DNA of 64,000 nucleotides from Capillimicrobium parvum. Its GTDB lineage: Bacteria > Actinomycetota > Thermoleophilia > Solirubrobacterales > Solirubrobacteraceae. Shown here piece after piece: positions 26,179 through 34,772 of the stretch (the first letter of the stretch is position 1; every line of letters begins with the position of its first letter). The notes beneath the pieces were generated by a model. The model ran no database searches. It worked only from the letters and a program-made list of their open reading frames with translations, and was not told the origin of the DNA. The stretch lies in NCBI RefSeq assembly GCF_021172045.1, contig NZ_CP087164.1:2232001-2296000 (forward strand), written 5' to 3'. Made by a program: the position numbers and the translations under genes.

Positions 26179-26706
26179 ATGCCCCAGCGTGCCGACACCA
26201 TCGACCTGTCGCGACTCGCGCTCGACGCCGGCTCGGGCCGGCGGATCGACCGCCTCGAGGTGCACCTGGACGGCTTCGAGCTCGCCGGCCAGGACTACGA
26301 GACCCCGGACACGGTGCCGGTCGTCCTGGACCTGTCGCGCATGGTCGGCGACGGCTATGCGATGCGCCTGCGCTTCGAGACGACGCTCTCGGGCCCGTGC
26401 ATGCGCTGCCTGACGGCGGCGTCGCCGACCATCGCCGTCGACGCGCGCGAGGTGCACGATCCGCGGGGCGACGATCCGGAGATGACGAGCCCGTACATGG
26501 CGGGCGAGGTGCTCGACCTGGGCGCCTGGGCGCGCGACGCGCTGGCGCTCGCGCTGCCCAACCAGGTGCTGTGCCGGCCCGACTGCGCCGGCCTGTGCGC
26601 GGTCTGCGGCGAGGACCTCAACGCCGCGGGGCCCGAGCACGGCCACGAGGCCGCCCCCGACCCGCGGTGGGCGGCGCTGCGCGAGCTCAAGCTGGATCAG
26701 AGGTAG
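26179..26706 (+). CDS. yceD: DUF177 (YceD) family protein
   Basis: A 175-residue YceD protein, a family linked to 23S rRNA accumulation and normally found next to rpmF. Cys pairs GPCMRCLTA and LCRPDCAGLCAVCGEDLN form the expected zinc-binding layout. In most genomes rpmF follows directly; here a minus-strand GNAT gene is inserted between them. The last 10 bases overlap the 3' end of that gene. Confidence 0.88.
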   Translation: MPQRADTIDLSRLALDAGSGRRIDRLEVHLDGFELAGQDYETPDTVPVVLDLSRMVGDGYAMRLRFETTLSGPCMRCLTAASPTIAVDAREVHDPRGDDPEMTSPYMAGEVLDLGAWARDALALALPNQVLCRPDCAGLCAVCGEDLNAAGPEHGHEAAPDPRWAALRELKLDQR

Positions 26707-27540
26707 GGCCCGCTCGGCAGGTAGGGCCGCATCGGCCCGAGCTCGCCGCGCACGAACGCGGGGCCTTCGGGCGACAGCGCGAGACCGGCCTCCAGCACCG
26801 TCTGCACCGCCCAGTCCTGGCCGGGCCCGATGAAGTCGACGAGCACGGTCGCGCCCGGGCCGCTCGCGGCCAGGCAGGCCCACAGGAGGGCCGTCGCCGC
26901 CTCGTCGTCGAGGGCCGCGAGGAGCTTCGGCGTGCCGTTGTCGTGGACCGCGAACCCGCGCTCGTGGATCAGCAGCGGGCGCTCGTGGGACGTCAGCTCG
27001 GGGAGGTCGACGTGGTGGCCGGCCCCGCGGACGTGGCGGGAGAACGCGGCGGTCCGCTCGATGTCGGCGGCCGTGCCGGGCCGGACGCCGTCGACGGCGG
27101 GAACCCGGGAGCGGTCGACGATGCCGGCCGCGGCGACCATCGGCACGAGCTGCAGGCCGGCGCGCGCGTAGCGGCGCATCGCCTTCGGATCGGCGGAGGA
27201 GAGGATGATCTGCCCGCGCGCCCCGTCGCCGTAGGCGAGCGTCGCCTCGAGCAGCCCGCGACCGACGCCCCGCGCCTGGACGTCGGGGCGCACGGCGAGC
27301 AGCGAGAGGCCCCAGATGCCGTCGCGCAGCAGGGCGATGCCGACCCCCGGCGAGCTCGCCGGCGCCGTCGACCGCCGACCAGCACCCGGCCGGATCGGTG
27401 CGCAGCAGATGGCGGATCCGCCCCTCGCCGCGGCGGCGCAGGAGCGCCTCCGGCAGCGCCGGGCCGCCACCCCCGAAGGCCTCCTCGGCCAAGCGGTGGC
27501 CGGCGGCGACGTCCTCCTCGCGCATTGGGCGGATCTCCAT
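26697..27540 (-). pseudogene. Tandem GNAT acetyltransferase broken by one-base frameshift
   Basis: Translation from ATG 27540 gives a GNAT start (MEIRPMREEDVAAGHRLAEE) up to DGAGELAG. It then leaves frame, and the reading frame that ends at 26697 continues with VGIALLRDGIWGLSLLAVRP. The joined protein of about 280 residues would contain the acetyl-CoA loop QARGVGRGLLEA and a second GNAT-like half. The break falls at the C5 run 27344-27348; removing one base restores one frame. TACGCT sits 7 bases before the ATG, so the promoter is intact. It may be a recent pseudogene, a phase-variable tract or a sequencing error. Confidence 0.8.
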
Positions 27541-27547
27541 GCCGATC

Positions 27548-27553
27548 AGCGTA
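27548..27553 (-). promoter_or_regulatory. -10-like TACGCT for the GNAT gene
   Basis: On the minus strand it lies 7 bases before the ATG at 27540. The rpmF -10 lies only 5 bases away on the plus strand. Confidence 0.42.
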
Positions 27554-27558
27554 TGGGC

Positions 27559-27564
27559 TACCCT
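27559..27564 (+). promoter_or_regulatory. -10-like TACCCT for rpmF
   Basis: TACCCT lies 9 bases before the rpmF ATG. Confidence 0.45.
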
Positions 27565-27573
27565 GCGTCGCCC

Positions 27574-27777
27574 ATGGCCGTCCCGAAGCAGAAGCAGTCG
27601 CACGCCCGCACAGCGAAGCGGCGCGCCACGCACAAGATCAGCGCGCCCTCGACGAACGCGTGCCCCACCTGTCACAGCCCGCGCCGCCCGCACCGGGTCT
27701 GCCCCGTGTGCGGCTCGTACGCTGGGCGTGAGGTCGTCGCCGGCGGCGCCGGCCACGCGCACGACCACGACCACTAG
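27574..27777 (+). CDS. rpmF: 50S ribosomal protein L32 with His-rich tail
   Basis: A 67-residue L32. It starts with MAVPKQKQSHARTAKRRATH and has the zinc pairs CPTC and CPVC. The C-terminus ends GGAGHAHDHDH, a metal-binding-like tail that is not part of the usual L32 fold. It precedes plsX, the standard order in bacteria. It has its own -10 and so is independent of yceD, from which it is separated by the GNAT gene. Confidence 0.96.
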   Translation: MAVPKQKQSHARTAKRRATHKISAPSTNACPTCHSPRRPHRVCPVCGSYAGREVVAGGAGHAHDHDH

Positions 27778-27786
27778 GCCGCGCCG

Positions 27787-28824
27787 ATGACGGCGACCGT
27801 CGCGGTCGACGCCAACGGTGCCGATCTGGGTCCGCGCGAGGTCGCCGAAGGGGCGCTGATCGCCGCGCGCGAGGGCGTCAAGGTGATCGTCTACGGCCCG
27901 GCCGACCGGATCGGCGAGGTCGGCCCCGGCGTGACGGTCGTCGACTCGCCCGTGTCGATCGCCAAGTCGCCCGAGCCCGCCTCCGCGGCGCGGTCGACCC
28001 CGGACGCCTCGATCGTCCGCGCGGCCCGCGCGGTAGCCGAGGGCGAGGCCGACGCGCTCGTCAGCGCCGGGTCCACCGGGGCCGCACTCGCGGCGGGGCT
28101 GTTCAACATCAAGCGCGCCCGCGGGATCTTCCGGCCCGCGCTGGCCCTCCCGCTGCCGATCCCCGACCATCCGGTGACGCTGCTCGACGTGGGAGCGAAC
28201 GCCGACGTGCGCCCGGACCATCTCGTCCAGTTCGCCTTCATGGGCGCCGCGCTGGTGACGCTGCTGCACGGCATCGCGCGCCCGCGCGTCGCCCTGCTGT
28301 CCAACGGCGAGGAGGCGACGCGCGGCAACGAGCTGGTCCTCGAGGCCCACGGGCTGCTGGAGCAGCGCGCGGCGGGCAGCTTCGGGATGGAGTTCATCGG
28401 CAACGTCGAGGGCACGCACGTCGTCGACGGCACCGCCGACGTCATCGTCGCCGACGGCTTCACCGGCAACATCACGCTCAAGCTCATCGAGGGCGTCTCG
28501 CAGACGCTGCTGCACGTGGTGCGCGCGCGGGCGACGGCGACCTCGCGCGGCAAGATCGGCGGCGCGATGCTGCGCCCGGCCCTGCGCGGGCTGCGCGACG
28601 AGCTGGACCCCGAGGGCCCGGGAGGCGCCTACCTGCTCGGACTGCGCAAGCTCGGCGTCATCCCGCACGGCCGGTTCACGCGGGTCGGCTTCGCCAACGC
28701 CATCCGCGCCGCCGCCCGCGGCGTCGAGGAGGACGTCACGGGGCGTACCATCGCTGCCATGGAGTCTGCCGGCGCGCTCCGTCGTCCCCCGTCCGACAGC
28801 ACCGCTACGGTGGCCGCTGAATGA
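27787..28824 (+). CDS. plsX: Phosphate acyltransferase PlsX
   Basis: A 345-residue PlsX, which makes acyl-phosphate from acyl-ACP for phosphatidic acid synthesis. Motifs include the start TVAVDANGADLGPREV, VSAGSTGAALAAG, LLDVGANADVRPDHLVQFA and VVADGFTGNITLKLIEG. The family usually opens AVDAMGGD; here it is VDANGAD. It overlaps acpP in an ATGA junction, coupling it to the carrier protein whose thioester it uses. Confidence 0.95.
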   Translation: MTATVAVDANGADLGPREVAEGALIAAREGVKVIVYGPADRIGEVGPGVTVVDSPVSIAKSPEPASAARSTPDASIVRAARAVAEGEADALVSAGSTGAALAAGLFNIKRARGIFRPALALPLPIPDHPVTLLDVGANADVRPDHLVQFAFMGAALVTLLHGIARPRVALLSNGEEATRGNELVLEAHGLLEQRAAGSFGMEFIGNVEGTHVVDGTADVIVADGFTGNITLKLIEGVSQTLLHVVRARATATSRGKIGGAMLRPALRGLRDELDPEGPGGAYLLGLRKLGVIPHGRFTRVGFANAIRAAARGVEEDVTGRTIAAMESAGALRRPPSDSTATVAAE

Positions 28825-29069
28825 CCCGAGAGGACGTCTTCCAGCTCATCCGTGCCCACCTCGCCGACGAGCTCGAGGTGGATCCGGAGCGCATCCGGCA
28901 GGACACGCGCTTCAAGGAGGACCTCGAGGCCGACTCGCTCGACCTGTACACCCTCGTGCAGGAGCTCGAGGACTCCTACGGCGTGCGCATCTCCGACGAG
29001 GAGGCGACGAAGATCCTCACCGTGGGTCAGGCGGTGGACTTCGTCATGGCGCACGGCGTCAACGCGTAG
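28821..29069 (+). CDS. acpP: Acyl carrier protein
   Basis: An 82-residue ACP with the phosphopantetheine attachment Ser in EADSLDLYTLVQELE and acidic helices on both sides. It is the carrier of growing acyl chains in fatty acid synthesis. It is translationally coupled to plsX, and rnc starts two bases after its stop. Confidence 0.96.
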   Translation: MTREDVFQLIRAHLADELEVDPERIRQDTRFKEDLEADSLDLYTLVQELEDSYGVRISDEEATKILTVGQAVDFVMAHGVNA

Positions 29070-29070
29070 C

Positions 29071-29763
29071 GTGGAGCAGCTGCGCAAGTTGCTCGACGAG
29101 CTGCCGGAGGAGCTGTCCCGGCAGGTGTTCACCCACGCCTCGTGGTCGGAGCGGCGGTCCGACTCCTACTCGCGTCTGGCGTTCCTCGGCGACTCGGTGC
29201 TGGGATTGGCGGTCACCGCCCACCTGTACCCGCGCCTGGAGGCCGAGCGCTTCGGCGCCGGCCGGCTGACGAAGATCCGGGCCCAGACGGTGTCCGGCCC
29301 CTCGTGCGTGGCGGTCGCCGAGCGGCTCGGCGTACCCGAGCGCCTGCAGGCCGCGGCGCCGGTGGGCGCGGGCCAGACCGCGGCGACGGTGATCGGCACC
29401 GACCGGGTGCTCGCTTCGGTGACCGAGGCGGTCATCGGCGCCTGCTACCTGCACGCCGGCTACGAGCGGACGGCCGAGGCGGTCGTCGAGGCCTTCCAGC
29501 CCGAGCTGTCACAGGCGCTCGAGCATCCGGTGGACTTCAAGTCGACGCTGCAGGAGCGCCTCGCCCGCGCCGGCGACATCGTCGCCTACGAGGTGACGGC
29601 CGAGCTCGGGCCACCGCACGACCGCACGTTCGAGGTCGTCGCATCGGTGGACGGACGGGTCGTCGGGCGCGGCACGGGTCGCTCGAAGAAGGCCGCCGAG
29701 CAGGAGGCGGCGCGCCTGGCCATCGTTCAGCTGCAGGACGTCGAGGGGGAGGACGCCGGCTGA
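29071..29763 (+). CDS. rnc: RNase III-family protein lacking expected catalytic acids
   Basis: A 230-residue protein in the standard acpP-rnc-smc position. Residues 1-145 have the RNase III fold and residues 155-225 a double-stranded RNA-binding domain (DFKSTLQERLARAGDI, GRSKKAAEQEAARLAI). The usual signature LEFLGD reads LAFLGD, so the glutamate equal to Aquifex Glu40 is Ala37, though Asp41 remains. At the second site the usual D-x-x-E reads Ser116-x-x-Glu119 (LASVTEAVIGACYL). Two of four metal ligands are therefore missing. It may bind and not cut RNA, or it may use altered chemistry. GTG 29071 gives the right length. Confidence 0.85.
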   Translation: MEQLRKLLDELPEELSRQVFTHASWSERRSDSYSRLAFLGDSVLGLAVTAHLYPRLEAERFGAGRLTKIRAQTVSGPSCVAVAERLGVPERLQAAAPVGAGQTAATVIGTDRVLASVTEAVIGACYLHAGYERTAEAVVEAFQPELSQALEHPVDFKSTLQERLARAGDIVAYEVTAELGPPHDRTFEVVASVDGRVVGRGTGRSKKAAEQEAARLAIVQLQDVEGEDAG

Positions 29764-32700
29764 TGCATCTCAAGTCGCTGACGCTGAAGGGCTTCAAGTC
29801 GTTCCCGGACCGCACGCGGTTGGAGTTCGGCTCCGGCGTGTCGGTGATCGTCGGGCCCAACGGCTCGGGGAAGTCAAACGTCACCGACGCGGTGCTGTGG
29901 GCCCTGGGCGAGCAGTCGCCGCTCGCGGTGCGCGGCGCGTCGATGCAGGACGTCATCTTCGGCGGCGGCCGCGGCGTGCAGGCGCGCAACGCGGCGGAGG
30001 TCGAGCTCGTCCTCGACAACGGCGAGGGCTCCGAGCTCTATCCGATGAGCGAGATCTCGATCCAGCGCCGACTGGACCGCTCCGGCGACGGCGAGTACCG
30101 GCTCAACGGCGCGCGCTGCCGGCTCGTCGACGTCCTGGAGGTCCTGTCGGACACGGGCCTCGGCAAGGAGATGCACTCGGTCGTGTCCCAGGGGCGCATC
30201 GAGGCGATCGTGACGAGCAAGCCGCGCGACCGGCGGCTGCTGATCGAGGAGGCGGCGGGGCTCGGCAAGCACCGCAAGCGCCGGCGCCGGGCGCAGCTCA
30301 AGCTCGAGCGCACGCAGGACAACCTGGACCGCGCGCTCGACGTGGAGCGCGAGGCGCGGTCGCGGCTGCGGCCCTTGAAGCGGCAGGCGGAGGCGGCGGA
30401 GCTGCACGAGCGCCTGGAGCGCCAGTCGCTCGAGGCGCGCTGGGAGCTCGCGCGCGACGTGGTCCGGTCCAAGCGGGCGGATCTGGGCGAGGCCGAGGCC
30501 GCCGCGGTCGCGGCGCGCGCGGCGCGCGAGGAGGCCGAGCGGCGGCTGACGGATGTGGCGGCGCGGCGCGAGCGGGCCGAGGAGGCCCTGCAGCGGCGCA
30601 CCGAGCAGCGCGAGGCGATGGCCGGGCGCGTCTACGCGGCCCGGACCGCGCGCGACCGCGTGGACTCGCGGCTCGAGCGCGCGGCGGAGACGGCGTCGAC
30701 GCTCGCCGAGCGCGTCGAGCGGCGGGCCGTGCAGATCGCGGCGCTGGAGAGCGAGGCGGCCGCGGACGCGCCGGACGAGGCGGGGCGCGAGCGGATCGCC
30801 CAGCTCGAGGCCGAGCTCGAGCGCCTGGACCGCGAGCACGAGGCCGAGCTCGAGCGCGAGCTGGAGACGCTGGAGGCCGAGCGCGCCGCGGCCGAGCAGC
30901 GCGCGGCCGGGCTGCAGCAGGTCGTCGCGGAGCGCCGCGAGGCGCTGAAGGCGGCCGACGCCGCGGCGGAGGCCGTGCGGCGCGAACGGCGCGAGTCCGA
31001 GAAGGCGGTCGAGGCGGCCCGGCGCGCGGCGGCGAAGGTCGGCGCCGAGCTCGCGGCGGCCAACCAGTTCCTGCGCTCGCACGCCGGGGCGCCCGGCGGC
31101 GCGCGGGCGCTGTCGGGCGAGCTCCAGGTCGACGAGGGCTACGAGCTCGCGCTCGCCGCGGCGCTCGACGGGCGGCTGGGCGCCGCGGTCGTCGAGGACC
31201 TGCCCGCGGGCGCGGCGCTGCTCGATCGCGCGGGGCGCGACGGCGGACGCGCGCTCGTGCTCGGCGACACGACGGATGCCGGCGGCGCGCGGTCGCCCGG
31301 CGCCGTCTCCGCGGCGGCTCCCCCTCCCGGCGCGGTTGCGCTGGCGTCCCTCGTGCGCGGTCCCGAGGCGGCCCGCGCACTGCTCGACGCCGTCTGGGTC
31401 GTCGAGGACCTCGCCACCTTGCCGGAGGACTTCGCCGGGGTCGCGGTGACCCGGACCGGGCGCGCCTGGTCGGCGCTCACCCGCGAGCTGCGGCAGGTCG
31501 CCGCGGGCGGCGCGGAGCGCGTGCTCGCCGAGCGCAACCGTCGCGACCGCCTCATCGCCGATTCCGAGCGCGCCGTCCAGGCCGAGCAGGCCGCGCTGGC
31601 CGCCGCGGAGGGCGCGAGCACCGCCGTCGCCGCGGCCGACGCCGAGCGCGACGAAGCCGACCAGGCCGCCCGCCAGGCCGATCGCGAGCGGTCGGCCGCC
31701 GGCGAGGAGATGCGCCGCGCGGGCTGGCTCATCGAGCAGCGGCGCAAGGCCCCGCAGGAGGGCGCCGCCGCGGTGCGCCGCGCCCAGGCCGAGGGCGAGC
31801 TGGCCGCCGAGCGCCGCACCGCCGAACGCGCCGCGCGCGAGCGCGCCGAGCGCGGCCGGCGCCTCGAGTACCTGCGCGCCCAGCGGACGGCCGACGAGCA
31901 GCTGGAGCCGCTGGCCCGGACCCTCGCCGCGACGCTCGGCCGGGTCAGCGCCGCGGTCGCCAACCGCGTCGAGGCGGTGGAGGCCGAGCTCGCCGCCGAC
32001 CGCGAGGCGGGGGAGGGCGTCGCCGCCGAGCTGCGCGCCTGCGCCCGCGAGGAGGCGGAGATACAGAACCAGCTGCGCCAGCGCGGCGACGCGCTGACCA
32101 CGGCGGAGGTCCGCGCGCAGCAGCTGCGCGACGCCGAGGCCGAGGCGAGTCACGAGCTGGGCGAGCTCGCGGAGCGGCTCGGCCTGGAGGCGGAGCCGGC
32201 GACCGAGGCGCTCGAGCCCGAGCAGGCCGATGCGCTGCGCGCGCGGATCGAGCGGCTTGCGAAGCGCCGCGAGCAGCTCGGGCCGGTGAACCCGCTCGCG
32301 AAGGACGAGTACGCGGAGGCCGTCGCGCACGTCGAGGAGCTCGAGACCCAGCGCGAGGACCTCGAGACGGCGCTGCGTGAGCTGCGCCAGCTCATCCGCG
32401 ACACCGACCGCGAGATCCGCGAGACGTTCGAGGCGACGTTCACGGCCGCCGCGCAGAACTTCGAGGAGCTCGCCGAGCACGTCTTCCCGGGCGGACGGGG
32501 GCGGCTGCGGCTCGTGCGCGAGGACGCCGGCCCGCGCGCGGTCCTTGGCGGTCAGGGGCCGCAGGACGGCGCCGAGCCGGCCTCCGAGGAGGCGGCGGAG
32601 GCCGCCGCCGAGGCCGAGGACGAGCCCACGCCCGAGGAGGACCTCCTCGGCGTCGAGATCGAGATCACCCCGGCCGGCAAGTCCACGAAGCGCCTCACGC

Positions 32701-33005
32701 TGCTGTCCGGCGGCGAGAAGTCGATGACCGCGATCGCGTTCCTCTTCGCGGTGTTCCTCGCCAAGCCGTGCCCGTTCTACATCCTCGACGAGGTGGAGGC
32801 GGCGCTGGACGACCTGAACCTCGAGCGCTTCCTCGCGCTGCTCGAGCGCTACGCCGACCGCGCCCAGTTCATCGTGGTCACCCACCAGAAGAAGACGATG
32901 GACGCGGCGGACTGCCTGTACGGCGTGTCGATGGGGGGCGACGGCGTGTCGAAGGTGGTCAGCCGCCGCCTGCCCGGGCGGGCCGCAGCCGCCACCGCCG
33001 CCTGA
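29763..33005 (+). CDS. smc: Chromosome segregation protein SMC
   Basis: A 1080-residue SMC ATPase that forms the condensin core. The N-terminal head has GFKSFPDRT and Walker A GPNGSGKSN. Two long coiled coils surround a hinge (about residues 440-580) that contains a low-complexity stretch (SPGAVSAAAPPPGAVALAS). The C-terminal head has the signature LLSGGEKSMTAIAF and Walker B PFYILDEVEAALDD. An acidic insert (EPASEEAAEAAAEAEDE) precedes the C-terminal strand. It is somewhat shorter than typical 1150-1190-residue SMCs. It overlaps rnc by one base. The usual partners scpA and scpB are not in the window. Confidence 0.96.
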   Translation: MHLKSLTLKGFKSFPDRTRLEFGSGVSVIVGPNGSGKSNVTDAVLWALGEQSPLAVRGASMQDVIFGGGRGVQARNAAEVELVLDNGEGSELYPMSEISIQRRLDRSGDGEYRLNGARCRLVDVLEVLSDTGLGKEMHSVVSQGRIEAIVTSKPRDRRLLIEEAAGLGKHRKRRRRAQLKLERTQDNLDRALDVEREARSRLRPLKRQAEAAELHERLERQSLEARWELARDVVRSKRADLGEAEAAAVAARAAREEAERRLTDVAARRERAEEALQRRTEQREAMAGRVYAARTARDRVDSRLERAAETASTLAERVERRAVQIAALESEAAADAPDEAGRERIAQLEAELERLDREHEAELERELETLEAERAAAEQRAAGLQQVVAERREALKAADAAAEAVRRERRESEKAVEAARRAAAKVGAELAAANQFLRSHAGAPGGARALSGELQVDEGYELALAAALDGRLGAAVVEDLPAGAALLDRAGRDGGRALVLGDTTDAGGARSPGAVSAAAPPPGAVALASLVRGPEAARALLDAVWVVEDLATLPEDFAGVAVTRTGRAWSALTRELRQVAAGGAERVLAERNRRDRLIADSERAVQAEQAALAAAEGASTAVAAADAERDEADQAARQADRERSAAGEEMRRAGWLIEQRRKAPQEGAAAVRRAQAEGELAAERRTAERAARERAERGRRLEYLRAQRTADEQLEPLARTLAATLGRVSAAVANRVEAVEAELAADREAGEGVAAELRACAREEAEIQNQLRQRGDALTTAEVRAQQLRDAEAEASHELGELAERLGLEAEPATEALEPEQADALRARIERLAKRREQLGPVNPLAKDEYAEAVAHVEELETQREDLETALRELRQLIRDTDREIRETFEATFTAAAQNFEELAEHVFPGGRGRLRLVREDAGPRAVLGGQGPQDGAEPASEEAAEAAAEAEDEPTPEEDLLGVEIEITPAGKSTKRLTLLSGGEKSMTAIAFLFAVFLAKPCPFYILDEVEAALDDLNLERFLALLERYADRAQFIVVTHQKKTMDAADCLYGVSMGGDGVSKVVSRRLPGRAAAATAA

Positions 33006-33102
33006 GTGACGCATCTCCCATCCGGTCTGAGTGACGCATCTCCCATCCGGTCTGAGTGACGCATCTCCCATCCGGCCTGAGTGACGCATCTCCCATCCAG
33101 CG
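33003..33102. repeat. 25-bp tandem repeat, four units, directly after smc
   Basis: Units start at 33003, 33028, 33053 and 33078. The unit is TGAGTGACGCATCTCCCATC followed by CGGTC. The first TGA is the smc stop codon. Units differ at one or two bases. A related TGACGCAT recurs at 33122-33129. It may be a minisatellite or a protein-binding array. Confidence 0.85.
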
Positions 33103-33301
33103 TGGTGTGGGTCTGCGAAAATGACGCATATGTCACGTTCGACCCATCACCCTGACGCCGGCGTCGTCTACGTCGGTCCGTCCCTGACCACGTCGCTGGT
33201 CCGCGTCGTCCTCGCGCTCGCCGCCGCCGGCCGCTGACCGTCGTCCCGTCGTCCCGTCGTCCCGTCGTCCCGTCCGGCACGGGCCGCACCCCGCGCCGGG
33301 C
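33103..33301. other. Non-coding stretch between smc repeat and ftsY promoter
   Basis: With the tandem repeat this forms the 312-base gap 33006-33317. It holds an 8-bp microsatellite (TCGTCCCG, about four copies, 33239-33275). A possible 38-codon frame at 33121-33237 begins with ATG and encodes THMSRSTHHPDAGVVYVG followed by a hydrophobic stretch; it has no ribosome-binding site and no -10 and is probably not a gene. No hairpin with a U-tract was seen. Confidence 0.5.
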
Positions 33302-33307
33302 TATCGT
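33302..33307 (+). promoter_or_regulatory. -10-like TATCGT for ftsY
   Basis: TATCGT lies 10 bases before the ATG at 33318. Confidence 0.42.
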
Positions 33308-33317
33308 GCCGGGCCGC

Positions 33318-34313
33318 ATGGCTCGCGACTGGAACGACCTCTTCATCACCGGCGACGGTGCGTCCGCCGCCGCGGCCCCGCGCGACGAGGAGCCGGCCAA
33401 GCGCCGCGGCTTCTTCCGCCGCCTGCGGGAGAACCTCTCGAAGACCCGCGAGGCGCTCGGCGCCGAGATCCAGGCCACCCTGTTCGAGGGCGACGTCGAC
33501 GAGGAGACGTGGGAGCGCCTCGAGGAGGCGCTCATCATGGCCGACGTCGGCGCGACCACGACCGCCAAGGTCGTCGGCCAGCTCGAGCAGGAGGCCGAGT
33601 CCGGAGGGCTCGAGGGCGGGGAGGCGCTGAGCCGGCGCTTGCAGGAGCTGCTGGCGGACATCGCGCGCACCGGTCAGGACCGCATCGACCTGCGCCACGA
33701 CCCCACGGTGATCCTGATGGTCGGCGTCAACGGCACGGGCAAGACGACGACGCTCGGCAAGATCGCCTGGCACCTGCGCAACGAGCTCGGCAAGAGCGTC
33801 ATGCTCGGCGCCGCCGACACCTTCCGCGCCGCCGCGACCGAGCAGCTGCAGGGCTGGGCCGAGCGAGCCGGCGTGCCGATCGTCACCGGCCCCGAGGGCT
33901 CCGATCCGGGCGCCGTCGCGTGGGACGCCATCGTCCAGGGCCGCGCGCAGGGCGCCGACGTGGTGCTCATCGACACCGCCGGGCGCCTGCACACCCAGGA
34001 CGACCTGATGGCCGAGCTCAGCAAGGTGCGCCGCGTCATCGCCAAGCAGCTGCCCGACGCGCCGCACGAGACGCTGCTGACCGTCGACGCCACGACCGGG
34101 CAGAACGGCCTGCGTCAGGCCCGCCTGTTCGCGGAGGCCGCGGAGGTCGACGGGATCGTCCTGACGAAGCTCGACGGCACCGCCAAGGGCGGCATCGCGC
34201 TCGCGATCGCGGGCGAGCTCGGCATCCCGGTCAAGCTCATCGGCGTCGGCGAGGCGCTCGAGGACCTGCGGCCGTTCGACGCCGACGACTTCGCCCAGGC
34301 CCTCCTGTCCTGA
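33318..34313 (+). CDS. ftsY: Signal recognition particle receptor FtsY
   Basis: A 331-residue FtsY, the membrane-bound GTPase that receives SRP-ribosome complexes. A short acidic/basic A region leads to the N domain (FFRRLRENLSKTREALGAE). The G domain follows with GVNGTGKTTTLGKIA, DTAGRLHTQDDLM, TKLDGTAKGG and the closing GVGEALEDLRPFD. ATG 33318 is preferred to GTG 33306 because it fits the family start and the -10 spacing. Its partner ffh lies 2.7 kb downstream. Confidence 0.96.
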   Translation: MARDWNDLFITGDGASAAAAPRDEEPAKRRGFFRRLRENLSKTREALGAEIQATLFEGDVDEETWERLEEALIMADVGATTTAKVVGQLEQEAESGGLEGGEALSRRLQELLADIARTGQDRIDLRHDPTVILMVGVNGTGKTTTLGKIAWHLRNELGKSVMLGAADTFRAAATEQLQGWAERAGVPIVTGPEGSDPGAVAWDAIVQGRAQGADVVLIDTAGRLHTQDDLMAELSKVRRVIAKQLPDAPHETLLTVDATTGQNGLRQARLFAEAAEVDGIVLTKLDGTAKGGIALAIAGELGIPVKLIGVGEALEDLRPFDADDFAQALLS

Positions 34314-34315
34314 AG

Positions 34316-34321
34316 TACCGT
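34316..34321 (+). promoter_or_regulatory. -10-like TACCGT for the nfeD-stomatin pair
   Basis: TACCGT lies 10 bases before the ATG at 34332, right after the ftsY stop. Confidence 0.42.
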
Positions 34322-34331
34322 TCGCTCTCCG

Positions 34332-34760
34332 ATGGACCCGTGGGTCATATGGATCGTGGCGGCATGCGTGCTTGCGGTGGGCGAGATCGCCACCGTCAGC
34401 TTCTTCCTGGGCCCGTTCGCGGCCGGGGCGGTCGTCGCCGCCATCGTCGCGCTGGCCGGCGGGGGCTGGGTCGCTTCGACGATCGTCTTCCTCGTCATCT
34501 CGGTTCTCGTGCTGCTGTTCGTGCGCCCCGTCGCCCGCCGGCACCTGCGCCAGGGTCCGATGCTGAGGACCGGCGCGGCCGCGCTCGTCGGGCGCAATGC
34601 GATCGTCGTGGAGACGATCGCCAACGACGAGGGCACCGGGAGCGCGCGCATCGACGGCGAGGTCTGGACGGCCCGCGCGTTCGACGACGATCGTGTGATC
34701 GCCGCGGGCGAGCGGGTCCACGTCATCGAGATCCGGGGCGCCACGGCGCTCGTCGACTAG
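34332..34760 (+). CDS. NfeD-like membrane protein
   Basis: A 142-residue short NfeD. Two to three membrane helices (residues 5-65) are followed by a C-terminal OB-fold (LVGRNAIVVETIANDEGTGS and VHVIEIRGATALVD). NfeD proteins form operons with stomatin or flotillin homologues and may stabilise them in membrane microdomains. The next gene is such a partner, 12 bases downstream. Confidence 0.85.
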   Translation: MDPWVIWIVAACVLAVGEIATVSFFLGPFAAGAVVAAIVALAGGGWVASTIVFLVISVLVLLFVRPVARRHLRQGPMLRTGAAALVGRNAIVVETIANDEGTGSARIDGEVWTARAFDDDRVIAAGERVHVIEIRGATALVD

Positions 34761-34772
34761 GGAGGCCACCCC

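Noticed and set aside
29874-33089. Minus-strand open frame of over 1000 codons opposite smc
   Set aside because: It is a shadow caused by GC-rich codon bias. The product is Arg/Leu/Gly-rich without domains, and the plus strand encodes a clear SMC.
33121-33237. Possible 38-codon gene between smc and ftsY
   Set aside because: It has an ATG start but no ribosome-binding site, no -10 at the usual spacing and no similarity. It partly reflects the repeat-derived TGACGCAT.
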